Positions 1 to 8,316 of a stretch of 64,000 nt of DNA are shown in pieces (positions within the stretch are counted from its first letter, which is position 1; each line of letters opens with the position of its first letter). Origin of the DNA: Polynucleobacter sp. UK-FUSCHL-C3 (GTDB lineage Bacteria > Pseudomonadota > Gammaproteobacteria > Burkholderiales > Burkholderiaceae); contig NZ_CP099959.1 in NCBI RefSeq assembly GCF_040409815.1, forward strand, positions 1,612,001-1,676,000, read 5' to 3'. A program made the position numbers and the translations under genes. The notes beneath the pieces were generated by a model. It was given only the letters and a program-made list of their open reading frames with translations. It was not told the origin of the DNA and did no database searches.

Positions 1-827
1 AGGGTTGCGGTCGAGAAGGAGATGGGCATTTGCACATGCAAGTCACTACCATCACGTTCAAATACGGAGTGTTCTTTAACATGAACCTCGACATATAAAT
101 CACCGGCAGGGCCTCCGTTAACACCAGGCTCTCCATTCCCTACAGAACGAACTCGCATCCCATCATCGATCCCCGCTGGGATTTTGATCTCAAGCGTTTT
201 TTGCTCTTTAGTCTTGCCAGTTCCATGACAACTTTTGCAGGGCTTCGGAATGTATTTTCCAGTCCCTCGGCATTTTGGACAGGTCTGCTGCATCGAGAAA
301 AACCCTTGGGCAATACGCACCTGACCATTGCCATCACAGGTAGGACAAACCTCTACTTTCGAGCCAGGCTCTGCACCTGCTCCGCTACATACTTTGCAAG
401 TACTCCAACTGGGCACTCGAATCTGGGTGGTGTAGCCCTCAGCTGCCTGCTCTAAGGTAATCTCCATGTTGTAGCGCAGATCTGCGCCCTTATAAACCTG
501 GGGCCCAGAACTTCTACCTTGTCCAAAGATGTCGCCAAAGATGTCACCAAAGGCGTCCGCAAAACCGCCTGCGCCGGCAAAGCCGCCCATACTGGGGTCT
601 ACTCCAGCATGACCATACTGATCATATGCGCCACGCTTTTGAGGATCTGACAATGTCTCATAAGCTTCTTTAGCTTCTTTGAAATTTGCCTCAGCCCCTG
701 GATTATCAGGATTACGGTCTGGATGGTATTTCATGGCAAGCTTACGGTAGGCTTTTTTTAAGTCCTCCTCGCTGGCAGTTTTTCCAACCCCTAATACTTC
801 ATAAAAATCTCGTTTACCAGTTGCCAC
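1..827 (-). CDS. dnaJ: chaperone protein DnaJ (5' part; C-terminus outside window)
   Basis: This is the Hsp40 co-chaperone that delivers unfolded clients to DnaK and stimulates its ATPase. The reading frame opens at a GTG (827-825) preceded by an AGGAAAAGG ribosome-binding site and begins [16 protein letters not shown], a typical J-domain start. About 275 codons are visible. A glycine/phenylalanine-rich stretch follows the J domain, and then come the four zinc-finger CxxCxGxG-type motifs ([20 protein letters not shown] and CKSCHG among the decoded segments). The gene runs off the left edge, so roughly the last 100 residues of a usual 375-residue DnaJ are missing. It follows dnaK with an 81-bp gap that contains a hairpin. 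The non-ATG start is supported by both the protein alignment and the ribosome-binding site. Confidence 0.95.
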   Translation of the reverse strand, partial: MATGKRDFYEVLGVGKTASEEDLKKAYRKLAMKYHPDRNPDNPGAEANFKEAKEAYETLSDPQKRGAYDQYGHAGVDPSMGGFAGAGGFADAFGDIFGDIFGQGRSSGPQVYKGADLRYNMEITLEQAAEGYTTQIRVPSWSTCKVCSGAGAEPGSKVEVCPTCDGNGQVRIAQGFFSMQQTCPKCRGTGKYIPKPCKSCHGTGKTKEQKTLEIKIPAGIDDGMRVRSVGNGEPGVNGGPAGDLYVEVHVKEHSVFERDGSDLHVQMPISFSTAT

Positions 828-847
828 AGCGCACCCTTTTCCTGAAA

Positions 848-879
848 GATAAAAACGAGAAGTCGGCACAGGGCCGACT
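848..879 (-). terminator. dnaK-dnaJ intergenic hairpin, probable partial terminator
   Basis: A perfect 7-bp inverted repeat (AGTCGGC / GCCGACT, 5-nt loop, 861-879) lies between the dnaK stop and the dnaJ start. Read on the minus strand it is followed by a T-rich run (TTCTCGTTTTTATC). This fits a leaky terminator or processing site that makes dnaJ less abundant than dnaK. That role is inferred; the stem and the T-rich tail are visible. Confidence 0.6.
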
Positions 880-908
880 CATCGCATTTACTTACTAATT
901 TCTAGAGA

Positions 909-2837
909 CTACTTCTTATCGTTTACCTCTTTAAAGTCGGCATCCACTACCTCGGGATCATTGGCTTTTGCCTCGCCCGCTGGCTTTGCAGCACCGCCGG
1001 GATTCGCTTTCGCCTGCTCCGCAGCATACGCTTTCTCGCCAAGCTTTTGGCTCACTTTTGCTAAAGCCTCGGTCTTTGTTTCCATGGCCGCCTTATCGGT
1101 TCCTTTAATAGCTTCCTCTAGCTCCTTTAGGGCCGATTCAATAGCATCCTTCTCACCTGCATCCAAACTGCTACCGTGCTCTTCCAAAGCCTTCTTCGTG
1201 GAATGCGCCAGAGCATCTGCAGCATTTCTAGCGGTTACTAACTCGAGTAGCTTACGATCTTCTTCAGCGTTTGCTTCAGCATCTTTTACCATGCGCTGAA
1301 TTTCTTCTTCCGAAAGACCAGAGTTTGCTTTAATCGTGATCTTATTCTCTTTACCCGAGGCTTTATCTTTAGCCGTCACATGCAAAATACCATTGGCATC
1401 GATATCAAAGGTCACCTCAATCTGAGGCAATCCACGGGCTGATGGAGGAATTCCTTCCAAATTGAACTCACCCAGCATCTTATTGGCACTCGCCATCTCG
1501 CGCTCCCCTTGGAAGCACTTAATGGTTACGGCAGGCTGATTATCTTCTGCAGTTGAGAATACTTGCGAGTGCTTGGTTGGAATCGTCGTGTTTTTCTGAA
1601 TCATCTTGGTCATGACGCCACCCAAGGTCTCGATACCAAGGGATAAAGGAGTTACATCCAAAAGTAATACGTCTTTACGATCGCCGGCCAATACAGAACC
1701 CTGAATTGCAGCACCGACAGCAACTGCTTCATCAGGATTGACATCTTTACGTGGCTCTTTACCAAAGATCGCCTTCACTTGTTCTTGAACTTTTGGCATG
1801 CGGGTTTGGCCGCCCACCAAAATGACATCGTCAATATCGGATGAGGATACGCCGGCATCTTTCATGGCAACTTGGCATGGGCCCATCGTGCGAGTGATTA
1901 ACTCTTCGACCAAGGACTCCAACTTAGAACGGGTTAGTTTTAAGTTGAGATGCTTAGGACCGCTTGCATCTGCGGTTACATAAGGCAGGTTAATTTCTGT
2001 TTGCTGGGAAGATGAAAGCTCAATCTTGGCCTTCTCCGCTGCATCCTTTAAGCGCTGTAAAGCTAATACGTCTTTGCTGAGATCAACTCCTTGTTCTTTC
2101 TTGAACTCGGCAATAATCCAGTCAATAATGCGCTGGTCAAAATCTTCACCGCCCAAAAAGGTGTCACCGTTAGTGGACAACACCTCAAACTGTTTTTCCC
2201 CGTCAACATTGGCGATCTCAATAATGGAAACGTCAAACGTACCACCACCGAGGTCATAAACTGCAATTTTGCGATCGACCTTATCTTGCTTGTCCAACCC
2301 AAAGGCTAATGCTGCAGCAGTGGGCTCATTGATAATTCGCTTTACCTCTAAACCAGCAATCCGTCCTGCATCTTTAGTAGCTTGACGCTGACTATCATTA
2401 AAGTAAGCTGGAACAGTAATGACTGCTTCTGTAACCTCTTCACCGAGATAGTCCTCCGCGGTCTTTTTCATCTTACGTAATACTTCAGCTGATACCTGCT
2501 GGGGTGCAATTTTCTTATCACGTACCGATACCCAAGCATCGCCATTATCAGCAGAAATAATGCTGTAAGGCATCAGACCGATATCTTTTTGGACTTCAGC
2601 ATCGGTAAATTTACGGCCAATTAAACGCTTGACCGCGTACACCGTATTCTTAGGGTTAGTAACCGACTGGCGCTTTGCAGGAGCCCCAACCAATACTTCT
2701 CCATCCTCCATATACGCAATGATGGAGGGGGTTGTTCTAGTGCCCTCGGCGTTTTCAATCACCTTCGGTGCATTGTTTTCAATAACGGAAACGCAGGAGT
2801 TAGTTGTTCCTAAGTCAATTCCAATAATCTTTCCCAT
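909..2837 (-). CDS. dnaK: molecular chaperone DnaK (Hsp70)
   Basis: This 642-residue protein is a full-length cytosolic Hsp70, an ATP-dependent chaperone working with DnaJ and GrpE. Its N-terminal ATPase domain shows the phosphate-binding motif [13 protein letters not shown] at residues 5-17, the second Hsp70 signature [13 protein letters not shown] near 195-210 and the third, [14 protein letters not shown], near 340. The substrate-binding domain follows, and the protein ends in the conserved acidic tail [10 protein letters not shown] plus NDKK. It lies downstream of grpE with a 105-bp gap that holds its own near-consensus sigma-32 promoter (2881-2908), so it can be transcribed independently of grpE. 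The ATG start is preceded by TTTTGGAG. No defect is seen. Confidence 0.99.
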   Translation of the reverse strand: MGKIIGIDLGTTNSCVSVIENNAPKVIENAEGTRTTPSIIAYMEDGEVLVGAPAKRQSVTNPKNTVYAVKRLIGRKFTDAEVQKDIGLMPYSIISADNGDAWVSVRDKKIAPQQVSAEVLRKMKKTAEDYLGEEVTEAVITVPAYFNDSQRQATKDAGRIAGLEVKRIINEPTAAALAFGLDKQDKVDRKIAVYDLGGGTFDVSIIEIANVDGEKQFEVLSTNGDTFLGGEDFDQRIIDWIIAEFKKEQGVDLSKDVLALQRLKDAAEKAKIELSSSQQTEINLPYVTADASGPKHLNLKLTRSKLESLVEELITRTMGPCQVAMKDAGVSSSDIDDVILVGGQTRMPKVQEQVKAIFGKEPRKDVNPDEAVAVGAAIQGSVLAGDRKDVLLLDVTPLSLGIETLGGVMTKMIQKNTTIPTKHSQVFSTAEDNQPAVTIKCFQGEREMASANKMLGEFNLEGIPPSARGLPQIEVTFDIDANGILHVTAKDKASGKENKITIKANSGLSEEEIQRMVKDAEANAEEDRKLLELVTARNAADALAHSTKKALEEHGSSLDAGEKDAIESALKELEEAIKGTDKAAMETKTEALAKVSQKLGEKAYAAEQAKANPGGAAKPAGEAKANDPEVVDADFKEVNDKK

Positions 2838-2880
2838 AATGGCTCCAAAATAAATAAATTAGTACTGCCCAATACTTCAT

Positions 2881-2908
2881 AGATGGGGGCTATTTCATGG
2901 ATTTCAAG
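2881..2908 (-). promoter_or_regulatory. sigma-32 heat-shock promoter of dnaK
   Basis: On the minus strand the sequence reads CTTGAAA (2908-2902), a 13-bp spacer, then CCCCATCT (2888-2881). This matches the sigma-32 consensus CTTGAAA-N11-16-CCCCATNT at every defined base. Transcription would start about 38 bp before the dnaK ATG. The -35 element overlaps an 8-bp inverted repeat (TTCAAGGG / CCCTTGAA, 2903-2925). No CIRCE element is present here, so control by RpoH rather than HrcA is the simple reading. Confidence 0.85.
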
Positions 2909-2942
2909 GGGGCTAAGCCCTTGAATTTACTAAATTCTTTAA

Positions 2943-3488
2943 TTATTTTGCTTGGCTAACCGTTACCAAGGCAGGTCGCAAGACCCGATCGGCAATCAAA
3001 AAGCCCCTTTGGAGAACCGAAACCACTGTATTCGCATCCTGCTCCGATGGAACCATAGAAATGGCCTGATGTTGGTGGGGATCAAATTTAGAACCAGGGG
3101 CTGGATTAATCTCAATCAAGCGCCCTTTCTCAAAGGCAGAAATTAATTGTTTCAGCGTAATCTCTAGCCCCTCTTTAAACGCCTTAGCATCACCCGCTTC
3201 GGTGGCAAGAGCCGCATATAAGCTATCGCTCACTGGAATTAAATGCTCAGCAAAACCTTCAATCGCAAACTTATGTGCTTTTGCAATATCTTCCATTGCG
3301 CGCCGCCGGATGTTCTCGCCCTCGGCCTTGGCTCGTAGAAAGCTGTCCTGCATCTCAGTCAGTTTTTGAGTAGCCTGCGCCAGTTGCTCCTCAATGCTTA
3401 GATTGAGTTCGCCACCTTCACCTGCAGCAGTCTCTTGATTGGCTAAATTTTCTGTATGGAGTTCTTGCTCAGATTTGTTTTCATTCAT
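2943..3488 (-). CDS. grpE: nucleotide exchange factor GrpE
   Basis: This 181-residue protein releases ADP from DnaK and acts as a temperature sensor for the DnaK cycle. The acidic, low-complexity N-terminus (about residues 1-35) is followed by a long coiled-coil-forming helix ([20 protein letters not shown]) and the C-terminal beta domain, which ends in [19 protein letters not shown]. Its length is normal for the family. It sits between hemH and dnaK, and its own sigma-32-type promoter lies just upstream (3514-3542), overlapping the hemH stop codon. The ATG start follows AAGGTACCGTT, which is only a weak ribosome-binding site. Confidence 0.97.
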   Translation of the reverse strand: MNENKSEQELHTENLANQETAAGEGGELNLSIEEQLAQATQKLTEMQDSFLRAKAEGENIRRRAMEDIAKAHKFAIEGFAEHLIPVSDSLYAALATEAGDAKAFKEGLEITLKQLISAFEKGRLIEINPAPGSKFDPHQHQAISMVPSEQDANTVVSVLQRGFLIADRVLRPALVTVSQAK

Positions 3489-3513
3489 AACGGTACCTTA
3501 TCTACTAAACCAT

Positions 3514-3542
3514 AGTTGGGGGCAATACCCGCCAATTTCAAG
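3514..3542 (-). promoter_or_regulatory. sigma-32-type promoter of grpE
   Basis: On the minus strand CTTGAAA (3542-3536), a 14-bp spacer and CCCCAACT (3521-3514) lie directly upstream of grpE. The -35 is perfect and the -10 differs from CCCCATNT at one base. The -35 overlaps the stop codon of hemH, so the promoter is built into the gene junction. It would make grpE heat-inducible independently of hrcA-hemH. Confidence 0.75.
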
Positions 3543-4647
3543 AGGCTTGGTCGCCAGCGGCAATCTTTGCCGAGACCTCCTGAGCACGACACTCCCGCAC
3601 AGCCAAGTCTGCTGCTGAATCTGGAACGCTCGGCCACCCTTGCATATGGGCTTGCGCAATCTGTTCCAAGGCAGAAATAAATGCAGGATCATCATTTAAG
3701 CAGGGAATATATCGATAATCACCACCACCATACTCATGGAATATCTCTTGCCCCTCCATCGCAATCTCTTCGAGAGTTTCTAAGCAGTCCGCTGGGAAGC
3801 CGGGACACACAATATCAATATGTGGGCAAGAATCCTTACCCAAGCCCTCAAGCGTAAGAGCAGTGTATGGCTTTAACCACTCGGCCCGACCAAAACGTGA
3901 CTGAAAGGTGACGTGGTATTGATTTGGCTCCAACCCCAGAGCCTCTCCTAATAGACGACCTGTTTTTAAACATTCGCAATGGTAGGGATCGCCTTGCATC
4001 AAATTACGCTTGGGCAGACCATGAAAGGACATCACCAACTTCGCGCCCTTCGCAAAATCGGGTCGACCATTTTGGGTCCAATACTCCTCAATTTTCTGGC
4101 GCAAGGCATCAATATAGGCAGGGCTATCGTGGTAGTGCTTGACCAAACGTAATTCGGGTTGATTGCGCCACCGTTTTAAAACGTCAAAAACTTCATCAAA
4201 GCTCGAGGCACTGGTGGTTGCAGAGTATTGCGGATAAAGAGGCAATAAGAGAAGACGTTCAACATTCTCTTGCCGAAAACGCTCCAGCACCTCTGCAATC
4301 GAGGGCTTGCCATAGCGCATCGCCAGATCAACAATCACACTAGGGTTGCTGGTACTAAAGCGTGCCTGTAATCCAAGAGCTTGGGCCTTGGAGTACACCA
4401 ACAAAGGAGACCCTTCCTGCATCCAAATCGAGGCATATTTTTTGGCCGAAGCGCCACTGCGAATTGGCAAAATGATTCCATGCAAAATCAACCACCAGAC
4501 CAAGCGTGGGATTTCAACAACACGGGGGTCTGATAAAAATTGCTTGAGATACGTTCGCACTGCCGAACGAGTTGGTGCTTCTGGTGTGCCCAGATTGATT
4601 ACCAAAATACCAGTACGAGCAGAACGAAGATGAGGGCTGGTGTTCAA
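3538..4647 (-). CDS. hemH: ferrochelatase
   Basis: Ferrochelatase inserts ferrous iron into protoporphyrin IX in the last step of protoheme synthesis. The 369-residue protein has the N-terminal GILVINLGTPEAPT segment (about 13-26) and the active-site signature SFHGLPKRN with the catalytic histidine at about residue 209. The C-terminal CPGFPADCLETLEEI segment contains the conserved glutamate. It lies 20 bp downstream of hrcA and immediately upstream of grpE, so it is probably co-transcribed with hrcA. A heme gene inside the heat-shock cluster is an arrangement I recall from other betaproteobacteria. The C-terminal 30 residues beyond the core are alanine-rich and look lineage-specific. Confidence 0.96.
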   Translation of the reverse strand: MNTSPHLRSARTGILVINLGTPEAPTRSAVRTYLKQFLSDPRVVEIPRLVWWLILHGIILPIRSGASAKKYASIWMQEGSPLLVYSKAQALGLQARFSTSNPSVIVDLAMRYGKPSIAEVLERFRQENVERLLLLPLYPQYSATTSASSFDEVFDVLKRWRNQPELRLVKHYHDSPAYIDALRQKIEEYWTQNGRPDFAKGAKLVMSFHGLPKRNLMQGDPYHCECLKTGRLLGEALGLEPNQYHVTFQSRFGRAEWLKPYTALTLEGLGKDSCPHIDIVCPGFPADCLETLEEIAMEGQEIFHEYGGGDYRYIPCLNDDPAFISALEQIAQAHMQGWPSVPDSAADLAVRECRAQEVSAKIAAGDQAS

Positions 4648-4667
4648 ATGAAATCCAAACTAAATAA

Positions 4668-5681
4668 TTAAGTAGTACTCAGGGCGCCACTTAAAAGCTT
4701 TGAAGTAATGTCCACAATCGGAATCACGCGATCATACGCCATCCTTGTCGGGCCAATAACACCTAAGGTGCCCACTATTTTGCCATCGACACTATAGGGT
4801 GCGCTGATCACTGCTAAATCCTCATAGGGTAATAACTCACTTTCACCGCCAATAAATATCTGAATTCCATCAGCGTGGCTAGAGATGTCAAGTAATTGCA
4901 TCAAAACTGATTTCTGCTCAAGCATGTCAAACATCTTGCGCAATTTACTTAAGTTAGAGCTAAGCTCACCCACATCCAATAAATGCCTCTCCCCAGAGAT
5001 CACCATATCAGGATGCGTTAATCTAGAATCTGCCACTCCATTCTCAAGCGCCAAGGTCATTAAACCCGCAATATCTCCTCGCAAGTGATCAAGCTCGGCA
5101 CGCAATCGAGCGCTGACATCTGAAAAACTCTTTCCAGAAAAATGGGCATTGATATAGTTACTTGCCTCGACCAACTGACTTGGGGTGTAATCCTGGGTGG
5201 TCGGCAAAATACGATTTTGCACATCCCCTTGAGGGGTAACCAAGATCAGTAAAATTTTTCCCTCGCCCAAACGTAAGAACTCAATGTGTTTAAAAATCTG
5301 GGAGCGCTTGGGAGTCATGACAACGCCTGCAAAATGGGTCAAGCTCGATAAAAGTTGCGCTGCTGAATTAATGACCTTCTGAGGGGAGTCTGGATACAAA
5401 GAACGCTCGACCTCTCTCGATGCTAATTCCTCCAAAGGCCTAATGGTCAACATCGTATCGACAAACAAGCGATACCCGCGGGGGGTGGGGATACGGCCAG
5501 CAGAGGTATGCGGGCTCGTTACAAAACCCATCTCCTCAAGGTCGGCCATGACATTGCGGATGGTAGCGGCAGATAAATCAAGGCCAGAGAACCGGGATAG
5601 GGTTCTGGAGCCCACCGGCTGTCCTTCCTCGATGTATCTCTCGATGAGGGTTTTCAGCAGAAGTTTGGAGCGATCATCCAT
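4668..5681 (-). CDS. hrcA: heat-inducible transcription repressor HrcA
   Basis: HrcA binds CIRCE operators and represses chaperone genes until heat titrates its GroE-dependent folding. The 337-residue protein begins [26 protein letters not shown], a winged-helix DNA-binding domain. The HrcA motif [17 protein letters not shown] follows at about 62-78, and then the GAF-like regulatory region. The ATG at 5681-5679 has no clear ribosome-binding site. The only CIRCE in this window is upstream of groES (45086-45112), about 40 kb away. No CIRCE is visible in front of hrcA, grpE or dnaK, so HrcA control here appears restricted to groESL. It is divergent from nadK across 37 bp. Confidence 0.97.
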   Translation of the reverse strand: MDDRSKLLLKTLIERYIEEGQPVGSRTLSRFSGLDLSAATIRNVMADLEEMGFVTSPHTSAGRIPTPRGYRLFVDTMLTIRPLEELASREVERSLYPDSPQKVINSAAQLLSSLTHFAGVVMTPKRSQIFKHIEFLRLGEGKILLILVTPQGDVQNRILPTTQDYTPSQLVEASNYINAHFSGKSFSDVSARLRAELDHLRGDIAGLMTLALENGVADSRLTHPDMVISGERHLLDVGELSSNLSKLRKMFDMLEQKSVLMQLLDISSHADGIQIFIGGESELLPYEDLAVISAPYSVDGKIVGTLGVIGPTRMAYDRVIPIVDITSKLLSGALSTT

Positions 5682-5718
5682 GATTGGAGTAATTTTATGC
5701 CTATGGTTTAATCGTTGT

Positions 5719-6624
5719 ATGTTAAGCCCTTCAAGCCAGCCCTTACAGAAGAAATTTAGACGCGTTACCTTAGTTGGTAAGCATCAGGCCGATGGTATTG
5801 GCCAGCATCTACAGGAATTAGCTAATATCCTTATCCAACAAGGCTGTGAGCTGAGTATTGAGTCTGAAACGGCGGCTCATCTACAGCTCAAAGGCAGCAA
5901 AACCCTGCGTCTGTCTGACTTTAGAGATTCCACCGATTTGGCGGTCATTTTGGGAGGTGATGGGACCATGCTGGGTATTGGGCGCCAAATTGCAGGAAGC
6001 GATGTTCCTCTGCTTGGCATCAATATGGGGCGCCTTGGCTATATGACCGATATCCCTTTTGAGGATGCAAAAACGGTCCTCCCTGAAATCCTCCAAGGGC
6101 ACTATGAGATCGACTCTCGCTCGCTCTTAGAGGCTGCCGTCTCTCGAAATGGCAAAGAAATCCATCGTGGATTGGCCCTCAATGATGTTGTGGTAAATCG
6201 TTCCGGCCTGTCTGGAATGGTTGAACTTAAAGTCCATGTCAATCAGTCGTTTATGTATAACCAACGCTCCGATGGCTTAATTGTTTCAACACCGACTGGC
6301 TCAACCGCCTACGCCCTGTCTGCTGGCGGCCCAATTTTGCATCCTAGGGTTCCGGGTATCGTTTTGGTTCCCATTGCACCTCATGCGCTATCCAATCGCC
6401 CCATTGTCCTCGCTCAAGAATCCATTATTGCGATCGAGGTGGTTGGCGGTCGTGAAGTGATTGTCAACTTTGACATGCAATCGCTTACTAAATTACAAAT
6501 TGGCGACCGTGTTGAAGTACGGCTCTCCGAAAAATCTATTTCTCTCCTACATCCTTTGGGTCACAGCGACTACCAAACCTTACGAGAAAAATTGCATTGG
6601 AACGAATATCCTTCTACGTTTTAA
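5719..6624 (+). CDS. nadK: NAD kinase
   Basis: NadK phosphorylates NAD to NADP using ATP or polyphosphate. From the ATG at 5719 the protein has 301 residues, the usual size. An upstream in-frame extension to 5443 is possible on paper but would run antisense through hrcA and lacks family similarity. The diagnostic GGDG motif is at about residues 79-82 ([16 protein letters not shown]), followed by the NDVVVNR motif and the glycine-rich [20 protein letters not shown] loop. It is divergent from hrcA and is followed 15 bp later by recN, so nadK-recN is probably one transcript. Confidence 0.96.
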   Translation: MLSPSSQPLQKKFRRVTLVGKHQADGIGQHLQELANILIQQGCELSIESETAAHLQLKGSKTLRLSDFRDSTDLAVILGGDGTMLGIGRQIAGSDVPLLGINMGRLGYMTDIPFEDAKTVLPEILQGHYEIDSRSLLEAAVSRNGKEIHRGLALNDVVVNRSGLSGMVELKVHVNQSFMYNQRSDGLIVSTPTGSTAYALSAGGPILHPRVPGIVLVPIAPHALSNRPIVLAQESIIAIEVVGGREVIVNFDMQSLTKLQIGDRVEVRLSEKSISLLHPLGHSDYQTLREKLHWNEYPSTF

Positions 6625-6639
6625 TCTGGGTAGATAGAC

Positions 6640-8307
6640 ATGCTTCAATCATTAGCTTTACGTGATTTTGTAATCGTCGACCAACTTGAGCTCGACTTTG
6701 TAGAGGGCTTTAGTGTTTTAACGGGTGAAACAGGTGCGGGTAAATCGATTCTGCTAGATGCGCTTGGATTGGCACTCGGTGAGCGGGCAGACAGCAGCCA
6801 GATCCGTGAGGGCTGTCAGCGCGCAGAAATTACAGCTATTTTTAGGATAGACAAAAGACTAGAAACAGAAATGAATACGTGGTTAGGCGCGCATGACCTA
6901 CCTCTTGAGGATGGGGGTAAAAGCCTGATCCTAAAACGAAGTATTGACAACACAGGCCGTAGTCGGTCTTTTATTAATGGCAGTAGCGCCTCTTTAAATC
7001 AACTCCGTGAGGCTGGCGACCGTCTGGTCGATATCCATGGGCAACATGCGCACCAGCTTCTTCTAAAAACAGGTGCGCAACGGGAGTTGCTAGATCGCCA
7101 TGCTGGACTGGATGATTTAATAACCCAAGTTTCTGAATCATTCAAGGCTATGAGTGCCACTCAGAAAAAGCTAGAGCAAGCAGAATCTGCGGGCGCAGAT
7201 ATACAACGAGAACGAGAGCGTTTGGAATGGCAACTCGAGGAACTCAATGATATTGCCCCGCAAGCCAATGAGTGGGCCGAAATCAAAAATGATCACTCAC
7301 GCTTAGCTAATGCAGCGAAGATTATTCAGGGAAGCCAGGCAACAATTGATCTTCTCAGTGAATCAGACCACTCCATTGAGTCGCAACTGAATCAAGCCAA
7401 ACAAGAAATAGATGCTCTCGCAGAGCATGACCCTGCCCTGCATCAAGTAGCAGAAAGTTTAAACGTTGCCCAGATTCAATTGGATGAAGCTCTCCATAGT
7501 CTCAATCGTTATTTGCAAAAAATGGATTTGGATCCAGATCGACTTGCGGAAGTGGATGTGCGAATGCAAGTACTTCATACGGCAGCACGTAAATATAAAG
7601 TGAATCCAGACGATTTAGCCCAACTTTGGATCGATACGCAAGAAAAATTAGATGCATTGACTGCTGCGCAAAATATAGAAGTACTACGTCAGCAATTTCA
7701 AGATCAAGAAGCCAAGTTCATAAAGCTTGCGAAAGAGCTCTCACAAAAGCGCCAGAAGGCGGCTCAACAGCTTAGCAAAGAGATTAGCGCTGCCATGCAA
7801 ACGCTGGCTATGTCTGGAGGTCAGCTACAGATTATGTTAAGCCCATCTGAGCCGAGTGCCAAAGGTATTGACCATGTGGAGTACTTAATTGCAGCGCATG
7901 CTGGAAGCACTCCCCGCCCCCTAGCAAAAGTAGCCTCTGGCGGTGAACTGGCGCGCATTAGCCTAGCGATTAGTGTCATTACCAGCCAGGCAAGCTTTAC
8001 CCCTACTCTTATTTTTGATGAGGTCGATTCTGGAATTGGTGGTGCAGTGGCACAGACCGTTGGTGAGCTACTCAAGCAGCTTGGTCAATCTCACCAAATA
8101 TTGTGCGTAACCCATCTGGCACAAGTTGCCGCTCAGGGCAATCATCACTTTAAAGTCGCAAAAACACAAATGAGTGGAAAAACTAGTTCTGACGTAAGTT
8201 CTTTAGGACGGCAAGAACGAATTGAAGAAATCGCCAGAATGTTGGGCGGCACCACCATTACGGATACCACTCGTCGTCACGCTCGAGAACTTCTTGATCA
8301 GTCTTAA
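6640..8307 (+). CDS. recN: DNA repair protein RecN
   Basis: RecN is an SMC-like ATPase that acts on double-strand breaks together with RecA. The 555-residue protein has Walker A GETGAGKS at residues 29-36 and central coiled-coil segments rich in Q, E and A (about 150-370). The ABC signature is KVASGGELARISLA and Walker B is TLIFDEVDSGIGG near the C-terminus. Length and domain order match the family. It follows nadK closely and converges on glnE with only 9 bp between the two stop codons. No terminator is recognisable there. Confidence 0.97.
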   Translation: MLQSLALRDFVIVDQLELDFVEGFSVLTGETGAGKSILLDALGLALGERADSSQIREGCQRAEITAIFRIDKRLETEMNTWLGAHDLPLEDGGKSLILKRSIDNTGRSRSFINGSSASLNQLREAGDRLVDIHGQHAHQLLLKTGAQRELLDRHAGLDDLITQVSESFKAMSATQKKLEQAESAGADIQRERERLEWQLEELNDIAPQANEWAEIKNDHSRLANAAKIIQGSQATIDLLSESDHSIESQLNQAKQEIDALAEHDPALHQVAESLNVAQIQLDEALHSLNRYLQKMDLDPDRLAEVDVRMQVLHTAARKYKVNPDDLAQLWIDTQEKLDALTAAQNIEVLRQQFQDQEAKFIKLAKELSQKRQKAAQQLSKEISAAMQTLAMSGGQLQIMLSPSEPSAKGIDHVEYLIAAHAGSTPRPLAKVASGGELARISLAISVITSQASFTPTLIFDEVDSGIGGAVAQTVGELLKQLGQSHQILCVTHLAQVAAQGNHHFKVAKTQMSGKTSSDVSSLGRQERIEEIARMLGGTTITDTTRRHARELLDQS

Positions 8308-8316
8308 GTTGTTCAC

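Noticed and set aside
961..1299. Long plus-strand open frame opposite dnaK
   Set aside because: It is antisense to conserved dnaK codons, is rich in Ala and Ser as expected of a mirror frame, and has no ribosome-binding site or family motif.
5443..5718. 92-codon N-terminal extension of nadK
   Set aside because: It is antisense to hrcA, and the family starts near [12 protein letters not shown] at 5719.
5682..5718. Possible sigma-32 promoter of hrcA (CTTGAAG at about 5740)
   Set aside because: The nearest CCAT-like -10 is too far away (about 20 bp or more) and poorly matched.
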